Below are positions 28,065 through 36,400 of a DNA stretch of 64,000 nucleotides, piece after piece. The DNA is taken from positions 27,709 through 91,708 of the forward strand of contig NZ_VSSS01000006.1 in the NCBI RefSeq assembly GCF_008123425.1, read 5' to 3'. Within the stretch, counting starts at the first letter, position 1. Each line of letters opens with the position of its first letter. The notes beneath the pieces are model-generated. The model worked only from the letters and a program-made list of their open reading frames with translations. It was not told where the DNA came from and searched no databases. This DNA is from Bradyrhizobium rifense. Its GTDB lineage: Bacteria > Pseudomonadota > Alphaproteobacteria > Rhizobiales > Xanthobacteraceae. A program made the position numbers and the translations under genes.

Positions 28065-29017
28065 TTTCCTATCTTGTGTTCGCCGGCACGATCGCCGGGT
28101 TCTACGCTCTGCTATCCCTCGGCCTGGTCACGGCATGGGGGCAGGGTGGTCTGGTGAATCTCGGCCTCGTAGGGTTCGTAGGCCTCGGCGCCTATACCTC
28201 CGCACTGCTGTCAGGAGCGGCATTTCCTATCTGGATCGACTGGATCGCAGCCGCTGTGGTTTCGGCCGCGGTAGGCCTGGCTCTGTGTTTCGTCGTCCGC
28301 AACCTACGCGGCGACTACCTTGCGATCGTGACCCTTGGGTTCGCAGAGATCCTGCGGCTGGCGGAAACCAACGAGAAGTGGTTGACGAAGGGAAGCGACG
28401 GGATATCGGGGATCGTGGCGCCGCTCAAGAGCGATCTCGGAGAATCCTTTCCCTTCTTCTATCTCATTATGACCTGGACGCTCGTCGGTATCGTCGCTTT
28501 CCTGCTCGGTTGCCTTCTTCGGAGCCCCTTTGGACGAGCGCTGCGCGCAGTACGTGACGACGAGCAGATCGCGGCTGTTGCCGGAAAATCCGTGCTCCGG
28601 CTGAAGCTGCAGGCGTTCGGAATCGGTGCGGCACTCTCCGGGCTCGCTGGCGCGCTCTATGCACACTTCACCAGCTACATCGCACCCGACGTCTTCGTCG
28701 TCCAACTGACGATCTACATCTTTTTGACGGTCACCGTCGGTGGTCAGACGCGCCTTGCCGGCGCGGTGGTCGGCTCGATAGCTCTGGTTGCGCTGCTGGA
28801 GGCGTCACGCTTCATCGCCGCAGCGATCCCGGGGCTCGATGCGGTGCAGATCGCATCGCTCCGCGAGTTCGCGATCGCCGTCACTTTGATCCTCGTCATG
28901 CAATTGCGGCCCGAGGGCGCGTTCCGGATGACCAACGAACGTTCCGGTCTGAGCGCCTCGCGCGCCGCTTCGGAATCTTGCTACGGAAAGCGAGCGATAG
29001 TTGATGACGCAACCTGA
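28061..29017 (+). CDS. Liv-type ABC transporter permease (LivM-like)
   Basis: A 318-residue permease with about nine hydrophobic segments. The LivM landmarks are LRGDYLAIVTLGFAEILRL near residue 85 and the loop FGRALRAVRDDEQIAAVAGK near 165. The start overlaps the stop of the LivH-like gene. The last 30 residues (ERSGLSASRAASESCYGKR) form a hydrophilic tail, and the gene end overlaps the start of the amidohydrolase by 14 bases, tying import to that enzyme in one transcript. The overlap is the strongest contextual hint to the importer's job. Confidence 0.92.
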   Translation: MISYLVFAGTIAGFYALLSLGLVTAWGQGGLVNLGLVGFVGLGAYTSALLSGAAFPIWIDWIAAAVVSAAVGLALCFVVRNLRGDYLAIVTLGFAEILRLAETNEKWLTKGSDGISGIVAPLKSDLGESFPFFYLIMTWTLVGIVAFLLGCLLRSPFGRALRAVRDDEQIAAVAGKSVLRLKLQAFGIGAALSGLAGALYAHFTSYIAPDVFVVQLTIYIFLTVTVGGQTRLAGAVVGSIALVALLEASRFIAAAIPGLDAVQIASLREFAIAVTLILVMQLRPEGAFRMTNERSGLSASRAASESCYGKRAIVDDAT

Positions 29018-30584
29018 CTTGGAGAGCATCGGGGAGGAGTTCGCCAGGATGTTCGCCGCTGCTGGCCTTCCCCGGGTCGAGGCGGCGACGGCGCGGACTC
29101 GCGGGCGCGGGCCGTTCAAGCGACTAGTGCTGCGCGGGGCTTCGATCGTCGACGGTACCGGTGCCCCGCCATGGGGCCCCGCCGATCTGGTAGTCGAGGG
29201 CGGCCGGATAACGGTGTTGAAGAAGGTCGGCACGCCAAAGCTGCCGATCAACCCAGACCGCCGTCCGCCTGCTGGCGATTTCGAGATCGATTGCAGCGGA
29301 AAGTTTCTGACGCCCGGACTGGTGGACTGTCATGCCCACATCGGCGCGCCGTTCCACGCTGAGAACGGGCCCATGCCGAATGCCGACTACGTCTACAAGC
29401 TGTGGCTGGCACACGGCGTTACGACCGTGCGAGAGACGGGCTGCTTCAACGGATTGCAGTGGACGTTGCAGCAGAAGAAAGCGGCTGCGGATCACCGCAT
29501 CGATGCACCCCGCATTCTGGCCTACGCACCGTTCCCTGGCACGAACGACTATGTGAAGACGATCCATACCCCGGGAGATGCCCGCGGATGGCTTCAGGCG
29601 GTCAAGGAGCGCGGCGCCGACGGGATCAAGTTCTTTGGGGCTCCGCCCGCCATGATGAAAGCCGCCCTGGAGCAGTGTCGAAGCCTTGGACTGCGTACAT
29701 GCTGCCATCACGCGCAGCTGGCGGTCGGCCGGATGAACTCGCTGCGGACCGCCCAATGGGGCCTGACGAGTACCGAACATTCCTACGGGATTCCGGAAGC
29801 GCTGCTGGAGGGGCAGACACTTCAGGCGTTTCCGCCTGAGTACGACTACAACGACGAATATCTGCGGTTCTCGACGGCGGGCCAGACATTTCTCCAGGCG
29901 GCCAAGCCGGGGTCGCAGAAGTGGAACGAGGTGCTACACGCGTTCCTCGCGGCCGGACACACCTTCGTACCCACCTTCAACGTCTACGACGGCAACCGCG
30001 ATCTGATGCGCACCCGCCGCGCGGACTGGCACGATCGCTTCACCGACCCGACTCTCTGGGCCTACTTTCAGCCGCAGCGAGGAGGGCACGGTGCGTATTG
30101 GTACCGCTGGTCCACGACGAACGAGGTCGAGTGGCGTGAAACGTTCCGGCTCTGGATGAGGTTTGTCAACGACTACAAGAATCTCGGCGGACGCGTGTGC
30201 GTCGGTTCCGATTCCGGCTTCATGTTCCAGACCTACGGGTTCGGCCTCATCCGCGAACTTGAGCTCCTGCAGGAGGCGGGCTTTACGCCTCTGGAAGTGC
30301 TGCGGGCCGCCACAACGTGGGGGGCGGAGCTTCTCGGCATCGAAGAAGACGTCGGAACGTTGGAGGTCGGAAAGCTGGCCGACATCCTTGTCCACGACGA
30401 AAATCCGCTCAACGACTTCAAGCTTCTCTACGGTACCGGCGCGATGCGCCTCGACGATCCGACCGCTTCGGTGATTTGGGCCCGCAGCATCTCGACCGTC
30501 ATCAAGGAAGGCTCCGTGTTCGATCCGGCCGAATTGCTCGGCGATGTCGAGGAAATGGTGTCGGCACGACGGAGGGCGGCTTGA
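29004..30584 (+). CDS. Metal-dependent amidohydrolase
   Basis: A 526-residue amidohydrolase-superfamily protein, longer than most. The metal-binding HxH is His110/His112 in GLVDCHAHIG, a possible carboxylated Lys is Lys209 in GADGIKFFG, further ligands fit His235/236 in TCCHHAQ and His259 in STEHSYG, and the catalytic Asp403 is in VGSDSGF. It hydrolyses a C-N (amide, ring amide, imidazolone-like or related) bond in the cytoplasm. An insert of about 100 residues rich in aromatic residues (YFQPQRGGHGAYWYRW) before the last Asp looks specific. The ATG at 29004 follows a TTG at 29001. It overlaps the permease gene before it and the CobW-type gene after it by a few bases, so the substrate is probably what the importer brings in. 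Confidence 0.9.
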   Translation: MTQPDLESIGEEFARMFAAAGLPRVEAATARTRGRGPFKRLVLRGASIVDGTGAPPWGPADLVVEGGRITVLKKVGTPKLPINPDRRPPAGDFEIDCSGKFLTPGLVDCHAHIGAPFHAENGPMPNADYVYKLWLAHGVTTVRETGCFNGLQWTLQQKKAAADHRIDAPRILAYAPFPGTNDYVKTIHTPGDARGWLQAVKERGADGIKFFGAPPAMMKAALEQCRSLGLRTCCHHAQLAVGRMNSLRTAQWGLTSTEHSYGIPEALLEGQTLQAFPPEYDYNDEYLRFSTAGQTFLQAAKPGSQKWNEVLHAFLAAGHTFVPTFNVYDGNRDLMRTRRADWHDRFTDPTLWAYFQPQRGGHGAYWYRWSTTNEVEWRETFRLWMRFVNDYKNLGGRVCVGSDSGFMFQTYGFGLIRELELLQEAGFTPLEVLRAATTWGAELLGIEEDVGTLEVGKLADILVHDENPLNDFKLLYGTGAMRLDDPTASVIWARSISTVIKEGSVFDPAELLGDVEEMVSARRRAA

Positions 30585-31597
30585 CGGGGATCGTCGGAGC
30601 TCGGGAAGCAGTCCCGGAATTCGTCCTGCTGACCGGCAGCCTCGGTAGCGGCAAGACGACGTTACTGTGCGACTATCTTTCGCTGCCGGAGTCGGCCGAT
30701 ACAGGCGTGATCGTGAACGAGGCCGGCGAAATCAATGTCGACGGCGCCATCGTGTCGTCCGGACGACGCGATCTGCCGATGACGCTGCTGGGCAACGGTT
30801 GCGTCTGCTGCTCGCTCGGCGATGACCTGCATTCCGCGATCGACGAACTGCTGGTCGTGCGCCGCCAGTCCGGCGCTGGCGGCTTCCACAGGATCGTCCT
30901 GGAGACGAGCGGGCTCGCAATGCCGGGCCCCATCCTACGTTCGCTGATGCGCTACGACTGGGCCGAATACCGGCTTCGCATCGTCTCCACATTGGACGCC
31001 TTGGCTCCGATGGCTGAGGAGGTGACGTTTTCGATCAGATCCGCGCAATTGACGGCCGCCAGATCCATCGTCTTCACGAAACTGGATCGGGCGGGGACCG
31101 ACCAAGTCACGGCTGCCGGATGTGTCGCGAAGCAGTTCAATCCGGCCGCCAGCCGGATCGTCGAGGTGGACAGAACGGCCCGCGCGCGCGCCGTCTTCGA
31201 TCCGAAGTATATCGAAACCGCGATGCCATTAAGTCAATTCGAGGCGATCGCGGCCACCGATCATTCGCGGCTAGGAGTCTTCTTTGCCGAGTGGCCAACC
31301 GCCGTTGCGTGGAGCGATCTGACGGATTGGCTCGAGGACCTCGCGGGTCTCTGCGGCGATCGATTGCTCCGAACGAAAGGTCTCGTCGCTGTCGCCGGCG
31401 CGTCTAGATGCCTCTTGATCGACGGCGTAGGCGCCACCTTCGCTGAACCTCGCTGGATGGAGCTGGATCACTCCACCAAGCGAGGCATCGTGATCATCGC
31501 GCGTGACGTCGATTTGCCCGAGTTGACCGCTCTTTCGGCCGACTATCCGGAAGACGCCAGACCCATCGTAAAGAGTTCGAAGAGCCGCGCCGCCTGA
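30581..31597 (+). CDS. CobW/COG0523-family GTPase (putative metallochaperone)
   Basis: A 338-residue G3E-family GTPase. Walker A GSLGSGKTT is at residues 19-27, the metal-binding CVCC at Cys74-Cys77 inside LGNGCVCCSLG, and the guanine motif TKLD near 162 (FTKLDRAG). COG0523 proteins use GTP to deliver zinc or another metal to partner enzymes. The TTG start overlaps the amidohydrolase stop (TTGA) with GGAGGG upstream. Tight coupling to a metal-dependent hydrolase suggests a dedicated chaperone for that enzyme. The usual His-rich stretch between the domains is weak here. Confidence 0.88.
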   Translation: MTGIVGAREAVPEFVLLTGSLGSGKTTLLCDYLSLPESADTGVIVNEAGEINVDGAIVSSGRRDLPMTLLGNGCVCCSLGDDLHSAIDELLVVRRQSGAGGFHRIVLETSGLAMPGPILRSLMRYDWAEYRLRIVSTLDALAPMAEEVTFSIRSAQLTAARSIVFTKLDRAGTDQVTAAGCVAKQFNPAASRIVEVDRTARARAVFDPKYIETAMPLSQFEAIAATDHSRLGVFFAEWPTAVAWSDLTDWLEDLAGLCGDRLLRTKGLVAVAGASRCLLIDGVGATFAEPRWMELDHSTKRGIVIIARDVDLPELTALSADYPEDARPIVKSSKSRAA

Positions 31598-31651
31598 ACG
31601 AGACGCAGCGAAACAGGATGACCGAAGGTGTCGCTCGAAGCCGCAGTGAGA

Positions 31652-33091
31652 TCAATAGACCGGCTCCGGATCGAGCGGACGAACGACGGCCCCAGCGTTC
31701 ATGATGCCTGCCGGATCAAAAGCGGTCTTGACGCGCCGCATTGCCGCGACGCGGCCGGGGTCTCCGTACTTTTCCAGAAGATGCCGCTTGAAGCGACCGA
31801 CGCCATGCTCCGCGCTGAACGTGCCCCCGAGAGCCGCCGCCGCGTCGTACAGACGGAGAGACAGGCTCGCTTCGACGAGCCGCGTGAACGCTATCCGATT
31901 GGTCCCCTGCGGAACGAGGATATTGTAGTGCAAATTGCCGTCGCCCACATGACCGTAGACGGACAGCTCGAGATCGGCGTGGAACTTTCGAACCTCCACG
32001 CCGGCAACGTCGAGGAAGCGCTGGATGCAGGACAAAGGCGCGGATATGTCGTGCTTGACCGAACCACCCCACCGCTTTTCGCCTTCCGGGATCGTCTCGC
32101 GCAGCTCCCACATGGACGCACGTTGAGCCCCGCTCTGGGCAAGGAAGGCGTCCTCGACCCATTCGTACTCTACGGTTTCCGCAAGGATGGTTTCCATGAG
32201 GCTATCGAGGTCGAGATGCCGGGAGGAGGAGGCGAATTCGAGGAGGATCGCGCCGCCGGAGCCGGGGCCGACGGAAGGCGGGCTGGCCATCGCGGCGGTC
32301 GCGAGCGCAATCGATCGCGCAGTCATGAATTCGAACGTGGTCAGCAACTCGCCGGATTCGCGACGCACCAGCGCGAGCAGTTCGGCGAGCGGCGCGACCT
32401 TCGCGAGTTTCAGCCAGGCTGTCGCACGCCGCACTGGCAAAGGAGCAAGGCGCAGCACGGCACCGGTGACGATGCCGAGCGTTCCCTCGCTTCCCACGAA
32501 GCATTGTTTGACGTCATAGCCGGTGTTGTTCTTCCGAAGCTTGCGCATGTCGGAGACGATGGTCCCGTCCGGCAGAACGGCCTCGATGCCGAGCAGCAGG
32601 TCGCGTGTCATGCCATACCGGACGACGGACAACCCGCCCGCGTTGGTGCCGATGTTGCCGCCGATCCGGCAACTCCCCTCGGCGCCGAGGCTAAGCGGCA
32701 GCAGCAGAGCGGCACTCGCGGCGGCTTCCTGTACCTTCTTCAGGATGGCACCTGCGTCGACGGAGATACTCATGGACAGCGGATCGACCTCTCGGATCGC
32801 GTCCATGCGTTCCAGACTTACGACAACCTGGCGTCCCGAAGCATCCGGCGTCGCGCCGCCGCAATAGCTCGTGTTGCCTCCTTGGGGGACGAGCCCGATT
32901 CCGAGCCGTGCCGCCAGTGTCACGACGTCGGAGACCTGCTTCGTCGTTACCGGCTTCAGGACGGCGAGCGTCGATCCGGTGAAGAGCTGGCGCTGATCCG
33001 TGGTGTACGTCGCAAGCCGCTGTGGGTCGTCGACGACGCCGACGGCGCCCAAGAGATCGCGAAAGGCCTGAACGTGGTCCGACGGCGACAT
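31652..33091 (-). CDS. FAD-linked D-2-hydroxyacid dehydrogenase (GlcD/D-lactate dehydrogenase family)
   Basis: A 479-residue VAO-type flavoprotein. The FAD-binding half shows VPQGGNTSYCGGATPD and GAEGSCRIGGNIGTNAGG; the C-terminal substrate cap has GHVGDGNLHYN with metal-binding His residues and the closing EHGVGRFKR. Such enzymes oxidise D-lactate, glycolate or D-2-hydroxyglutarate and pass electrons to the chain. The ATG at 33091 is chosen for family length and upstream AGGA; a longer frame adds 49 residues without similarity. It is convergent with the CobW-type gene and divergent from the HAD-type gene, so it may process the 2-hydroxyacid made by that hydrolase; this is inference. Confidence 0.88.
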   Translation of the reverse strand: MSPSDHVQAFRDLLGAVGVVDDPQRLATYTTDQRQLFTGSTLAVLKPVTTKQVSDVVTLAARLGIGLVPQGGNTSYCGGATPDASGRQVVVSLERMDAIREVDPLSMSISVDAGAILKKVQEAAASAALLLPLSLGAEGSCRIGGNIGTNAGGLSVVRYGMTRDLLLGIEAVLPDGTIVSDMRKLRKNNTGYDVKQCFVGSEGTLGIVTGAVLRLAPLPVRRATAWLKLAKVAPLAELLALVRRESGELLTTFEFMTARSIALATAAMASPPSVGPGSGGAILLEFASSSRHLDLDSLMETILAETVEYEWVEDAFLAQSGAQRASMWELRETIPEGEKRWGGSVKHDISAPLSCIQRFLDVAGVEVRKFHADLELSVYGHVGDGNLHYNILVPQGTNRIAFTRLVEASLSLRLYDAAAALGGTFSAEHGVGRFKRHLLEKYGDPGRVAAMRRVKTAFDPAGIMNAGAVVRPLDPEPVY

Positions 33092-33433
33092 GATCCTGCT
33101 CCGGGCTGTTGGGGGACCATTGTCGCGCATCGACACGGCATTGCTTGCCGTTCGACCCGGGCTTCGAAAAAGCCAATGCCGAAATATCGGCACGTTCGGC
33201 AGTTTGCACCGTCGTTGCCTTGTATTCATCGTCTCCAACGCGGAGCTGCTGCTGCTCTCGAGGAGATCATTGATGATCCATCAAGCGATCTATCGCGGGC
33301 CGGTAACCTCTGCAGCAGATTGTGCCGATAGAAGGTGCAAAAGCGATCGTCTCTGCGGAAAGGACAGCGGAATCGCCGGCGACCTTGCCATTCAACGTCC
33401 ATAGGCTGATCCAGCAAACGAGGAGAAATCGCT
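33092..33433. other. Divergent intergenic region (FAD dehydrogenase / HAD hydrolase)
   Basis: No gene is seen. It must hold both divergent promoters. A small inverted repeat GCCGA-AATA-TCGGC lies at 33178-33191, within 100 bases of the dehydrogenase start, and could be an operator. The HAD gene has a clear ribosome site AACGAGGAGAAA at its right end. Confidence 0.5.
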
Positions 33434-34159
33434 ATGTTGCTCACGGATTTCGATGCTCTCACATTCGACTGCTACGGCACCCTTATCGATTGGGAAACCG
33501 GAATGGTCGAGGGCCTGAAAAGCCTCTCCGATCGGGCCAAACGGCCGCTCACCCGCGACCAGATTCTTGAGGCGCATGCGCGTCACGAATCCAGCCAACA
33601 ACGCTACACGCCGGCGAAGCGATATCGGGATCTGCTTCCGATCGTCTACAAGCGTCTGGCCGAAGAGTGGGGTGTCCACGTCACTCACGAAGACTGTGTC
33701 GAGTACGGTCGTTCCGTCGGAAACTGGCCCGCGTTCGAGGACTCTCCGGGCGCACTCCAGTATCTCAAGAAGTATTTCAAGCTCGTGATCCTTTCCAACG
33801 TCGACAACGAGAGCTTCCAGGCGAGCAATCGACGATTGCAGGTGGAGTTCGACGCGATCTACACCGCGGAAGACATCGGGTCGTACAAGCCTTCAGCTCG
33901 CAATTTCGACTACATGATCGAGAAGATGGAAGAGATTGGGATCGGCAAGGAGAAGATCCTGCACACCGCTGAAAGCATGTTCCACGACCACAAGCCCGCA
34001 AACGGTCACGGGTTAAAGTCGTGCTGGATCTACCGGCGACACGAGCAACAGGGTTTTGGGGCCACCATGAATCCGGGCCAGATGCCAAACGTCGATTTCA
34101 AATTCGACAGTATGCTGGACCTCGTAAAGGCACATCAGGAGCAACTGCGGGTTAAATGA
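33434..34159 (+). CDS. HAD-superfamily hydrolase annotated as type II haloacid dehalogenase
   Basis: A 241-residue HAD hydrolase with nucleophile Asp12 and Thr16 in FDCYGTLID, Ser121-Asn122 in ILSNVDNE, Lys152 in GSYKPSARNF and acidic Asp185 in SMFHDHKPAN. Cap and length match proteins called haloacid dehalogenase type II, but true L-2-haloacid dehalogenases carry SSNxWD in the last motif, here replaced by AESMFHDH. It is therefore a relative of unknown substrate, possibly a phosphatase or dehalogenase of another acid. GAGGAG lies before the ATG. It is divergent from the FAD-linked 2-hydroxyacid dehydrogenase and stands last before a hairpin. Confidence 0.85.
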   Translation: MLLTDFDALTFDCYGTLIDWETGMVEGLKSLSDRAKRPLTRDQILEAHARHESSQQRYTPAKRYRDLLPIVYKRLAEEWGVHVTHEDCVEYGRSVGNWPAFEDSPGALQYLKKYFKLVILSNVDNESFQASNRRLQVEFDAIYTAEDIGSYKPSARNFDYMIEKMEEIGIGKEKILHTAESMFHDHKPANGHGLKSCWIYRRHEQQGFGATMNPGQMPNVDFKFDSMLDLVKAHQEQLRVK

Positions 34160-34190
34160 TCCGCCGCTTTGTGTTCCGTCGGCACCTCGC

Positions 34191-34213
34191 AGCGGGTCCA
34201 ACTCGGACCCGCT
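34191..34213. terminator. Hairpin after HAD-type gene
   Basis: AGCGGGTCC and GGACCCGCT form a perfect 9-bp stem with loop AACTC, 32 bases after the stop. No T-run follows, so it may terminate with help or stabilise the 3' end. Confidence 0.45.
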
Positions 34214-34676
34214 GACCCTGTGATGCAGATCACCCGAGCCTAAAATTCCACAGCACAGCGGCCTTTGAGTGGCACTACGAAGCGAGTTGAACGGCGAAGG
34301 AGTTCAATAATACGTCCAACAAAACGTCCAATAAGAAGATTAGTAGATACGACTAAGTGGTCGATATTGTTTTCAAAAACAGAACGAGAAATTTCGGTCG
34401 GAGCGCTTCACCCGCTCCATCGAGCAACTTACCCGTTCTACTGACTAGCTAAGGTGCCCCAATCGAGCGGTGTCTGCTTGGGGCGTACGCGCTTGGGAGC
34501 GCTATCGCGCAGCCTCATCACTCACGGGGGTTTACCCGCAACGGAGCCAGTTCGCGAACTGATAAGCTTTGGCCGCAAAGCTTATCAGTCACCAAATTCC
34601 ATAACGTCTCATATCCGAATGATGTCCGGCGCAACTTCGGGTTCAGGACTCGGAAGAGACGGCTCTGACCGTCGAG
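34214..34676. other. AT-richer intergenic stretch without genes
   Basis: No coding frame is convincing. The left half is clearly richer in A and T than the flanks and has a short repeat ACGTCCAA (34311, 34323 area). The right half carries the strong inverted repeat at 34558. The base composition suggests acquired DNA. Confidence 0.5.
34558..34589. repeat. Perfect 14-bp inverted repeat
   Basis: ACTGATAAGCTTTG and its exact inverse CAAAGCTTATCAGT flank GCCG. The long stem is AT-rich, has no following T-run, and lies about 90 bases from the end of the broken methyltransferase. It may be an element end, a recombination site or a large operator. Confidence 0.6.
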
Positions 34677-35475
34677 TTAATGAACGATGCCACGGCAGGC
34701 CCACGCGACGTTTGCAAAGGACCTCGGGCCATCGGGCCGGCCAGCCTCGTAGGCATCGCGGACGGCGGCGTCGGTGCGTGCTCGCTCCGCAGCGTCGAGC
34801 GCTGCCACATACTTGCCGAGCGGCCCTTCGCCAGCGGCAATCGGCGCCCAATAGTCCGCAAAGCTTTGGTAGTCCATGCGGATCATCAGTTCCATTTCCG
34901 CAATGTCCGCGAGACCCTGTTCGGCAAAAGTCCGTCTCAGTTCACCCGCTGCATCATCGGTTGAAAGCAATAGCGACTGCGCAGCTGGCGCCCGCTTTCA
35001 CCAAGTGCCGCCACCGTGTCGACCATCATGCGCATGCCGGGCATGCCGCCGAGATGATCCCACACCGCTGCCGCGACCACACCGCCCGACCGAACGACGC
35101 GGCACATCTCGGCTACTGCCTTGCCGGCTTCGGGAACGAAGTGGAGCACGAGAAGCGCCAAAGCGCGGTCGAACGTGCCGCCCTCGAAGGGCAGCGCGCA
35201 GGCATCCGCCTGTCGGACTTTTATTCGCCGGTTTGTGTTGCGCCGGATCACTTCCTCGACAAAGACTGGTAATAGTCGACCGCGGCAATCTCGGCGAGGT
35301 CGGCGGCTTCAGCGAGCGCGAAGGTCAAGCTCCCGGTACCGCAGCCGACGTCGAGAATCCTTTCGCCGTCGGAAACCTCTGTGAAGTCGATGAATTGCCG
35401 CGCGAGTCTTCGGCTCCAGCGGCCCATGAGCTGCTCATAGCCCGCGGCGTTGTGGACGTTGAATTCCGAGGCCAT
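34677..35475 (-). pseudogene. Class I SAM-dependent methyltransferase, two frameshifts
   Basis: Read leftwards from ATG 35475, the first part encodes AAGYEQLMGRWSRRLARQF and the SAM motif ILDVGCGTGSLTFAL. Near 35270 the frame must shift (one base seems missing) to continue with RRNTNRRIKV, ADACALPFEGGTFD and VLHFVPEAGKAVAEMCRV. Near 34957 a second shift leads to GELRRTFAEQGLADIAEMEL and the C-terminus YWAPIAAGEGPLGKYV. Joined, the three parts give an ordinary methyltransferase of about 265 residues. Either the gene is dead or the sequence has two small errors. It lies beside a separate ABC operon. Confidence 0.8.
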
Positions 35476-35611
35476 TGAAGTCTCCGTGCGCTCCCCAAAT
35501 AGGTGGCTACCAAGCAGCTAAAGCAATCGCATTGCGATCGCGGCGAGCACGCCGTGCGGCAGCTCTATGATGCGTATATGAAGATCCGTCACGGCGAGCT
35601 CCTTTTGACGG

Positions 35612-36400
35612 CTACCATGCCTCATCGAGGCCGAGATGTGCGAACACCTCGCGACGAAGCTCAACGAAATGCGGATCGCCCCGGTGGCGAGGATAGGGCT
35701 GGCTGTTGAGGACTTCGGCCTTGATCCGTGCAGGTCGGTCGCTCAGCACGATGACGCGGCCGGCGAGCAAGAGCGCCTCCTCGACATCGTGCGTGACGAG
35801 CAGCGCCGTAAAGTTCGAGCGCTGCCAAAGTGATACAAGTTCAGCCTGCATCGCGATGCGAGTCAGCGAGTCGAGCTGGCCCAAAGGTTCGTCGAGAATG
35901 AGCAGCTTCGGGTCGTTGACAAGCGCACGCGCCAGAGCCGCCCGTTGCGCCATGCCGCCGGAAAGCTGGTGCGGGTAGGCATTGGCGAAGCCCGTGAGCC
36001 CTACCAGGCGCAACGCGTCTTCGACGCGTCCGCGATGGGTGGGCAGCAACCCGCGAGCTTCCAGACCGAGCGCAACGTTGCTCCATACCGTCCGCCATGG
36101 ATAAAGCGTGGGATCTTGAAAAACGACGACGCGCGACGGATCGGGTGCTTCGATCTCCCTTCCCTCCGTTAGTAGGGCGCCGGCTGTTGGAGTGTCGAGC
36201 CCCGCGACCAGCCGCAGTAAGGTCGATTTTCCGCACCCACTCGGTCCCAGGAGAGCAACAAATTCGCCGCGGCCGACCTGCAAGCTGATGCGGTCCAATA
36301 CCGGCAGGGGCTGCCCTTCGAGATCGAAGCGATGGCTCACTTCGCGGAGCGTTAGCGTAGATCCACGGACCGCGTGATCGCTTGCGATCGGCGCTACCAT
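35612..36400 (-). CDS. Nitrate/sulfonate/taurine-type ABC transporter ATP-binding protein
   Basis: A 262-residue ATPase with Walker A GPSGCGKST near residue 52, the signature LSGGMAQR near 145 and Walker B LLILDEPLGQLD near 165, as in SsuB/TauB/NrtD. The start ATG at 36400 overlaps the end of the permease gene by seven bases; the frame stays open further upstream but only antisense to the permease. It energises uptake of a small anion or sulfonate. It is the last gene of a three-gene operon read leftwards (binding protein, permease, ATPase). Confidence 0.9.
   Translation of the reverse strand: MVAPIASDHAVRGSTLTLREVSHRFDLEGQPLPVLDRISLQVGRGEFVALLGPSGCGKSTLLRLVAGLDTPTAGALLTEGREIEAPDPSRVVVFQDPTLYPWRTVWSNVALGLEARGLLPTHRGRVEDALRLVGLTGFANAYPHQLSGGMAQRAALARALVNDPKLLILDEPLGQLDSLTRIAMQAELVSLWQRSNFTALLVTHDVEEALLLAGRVIVLSDRPARIKAEVLNSQPYPRHRGDPHFVELRREVFAHLGLDEAW

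Noticed and set aside
31628..33331. A 567-codon plus-strand frame opposite the FAD dehydrogenase
   Set aside because: The minus strand carries all flavoprotein motifs; the plus frame has none.
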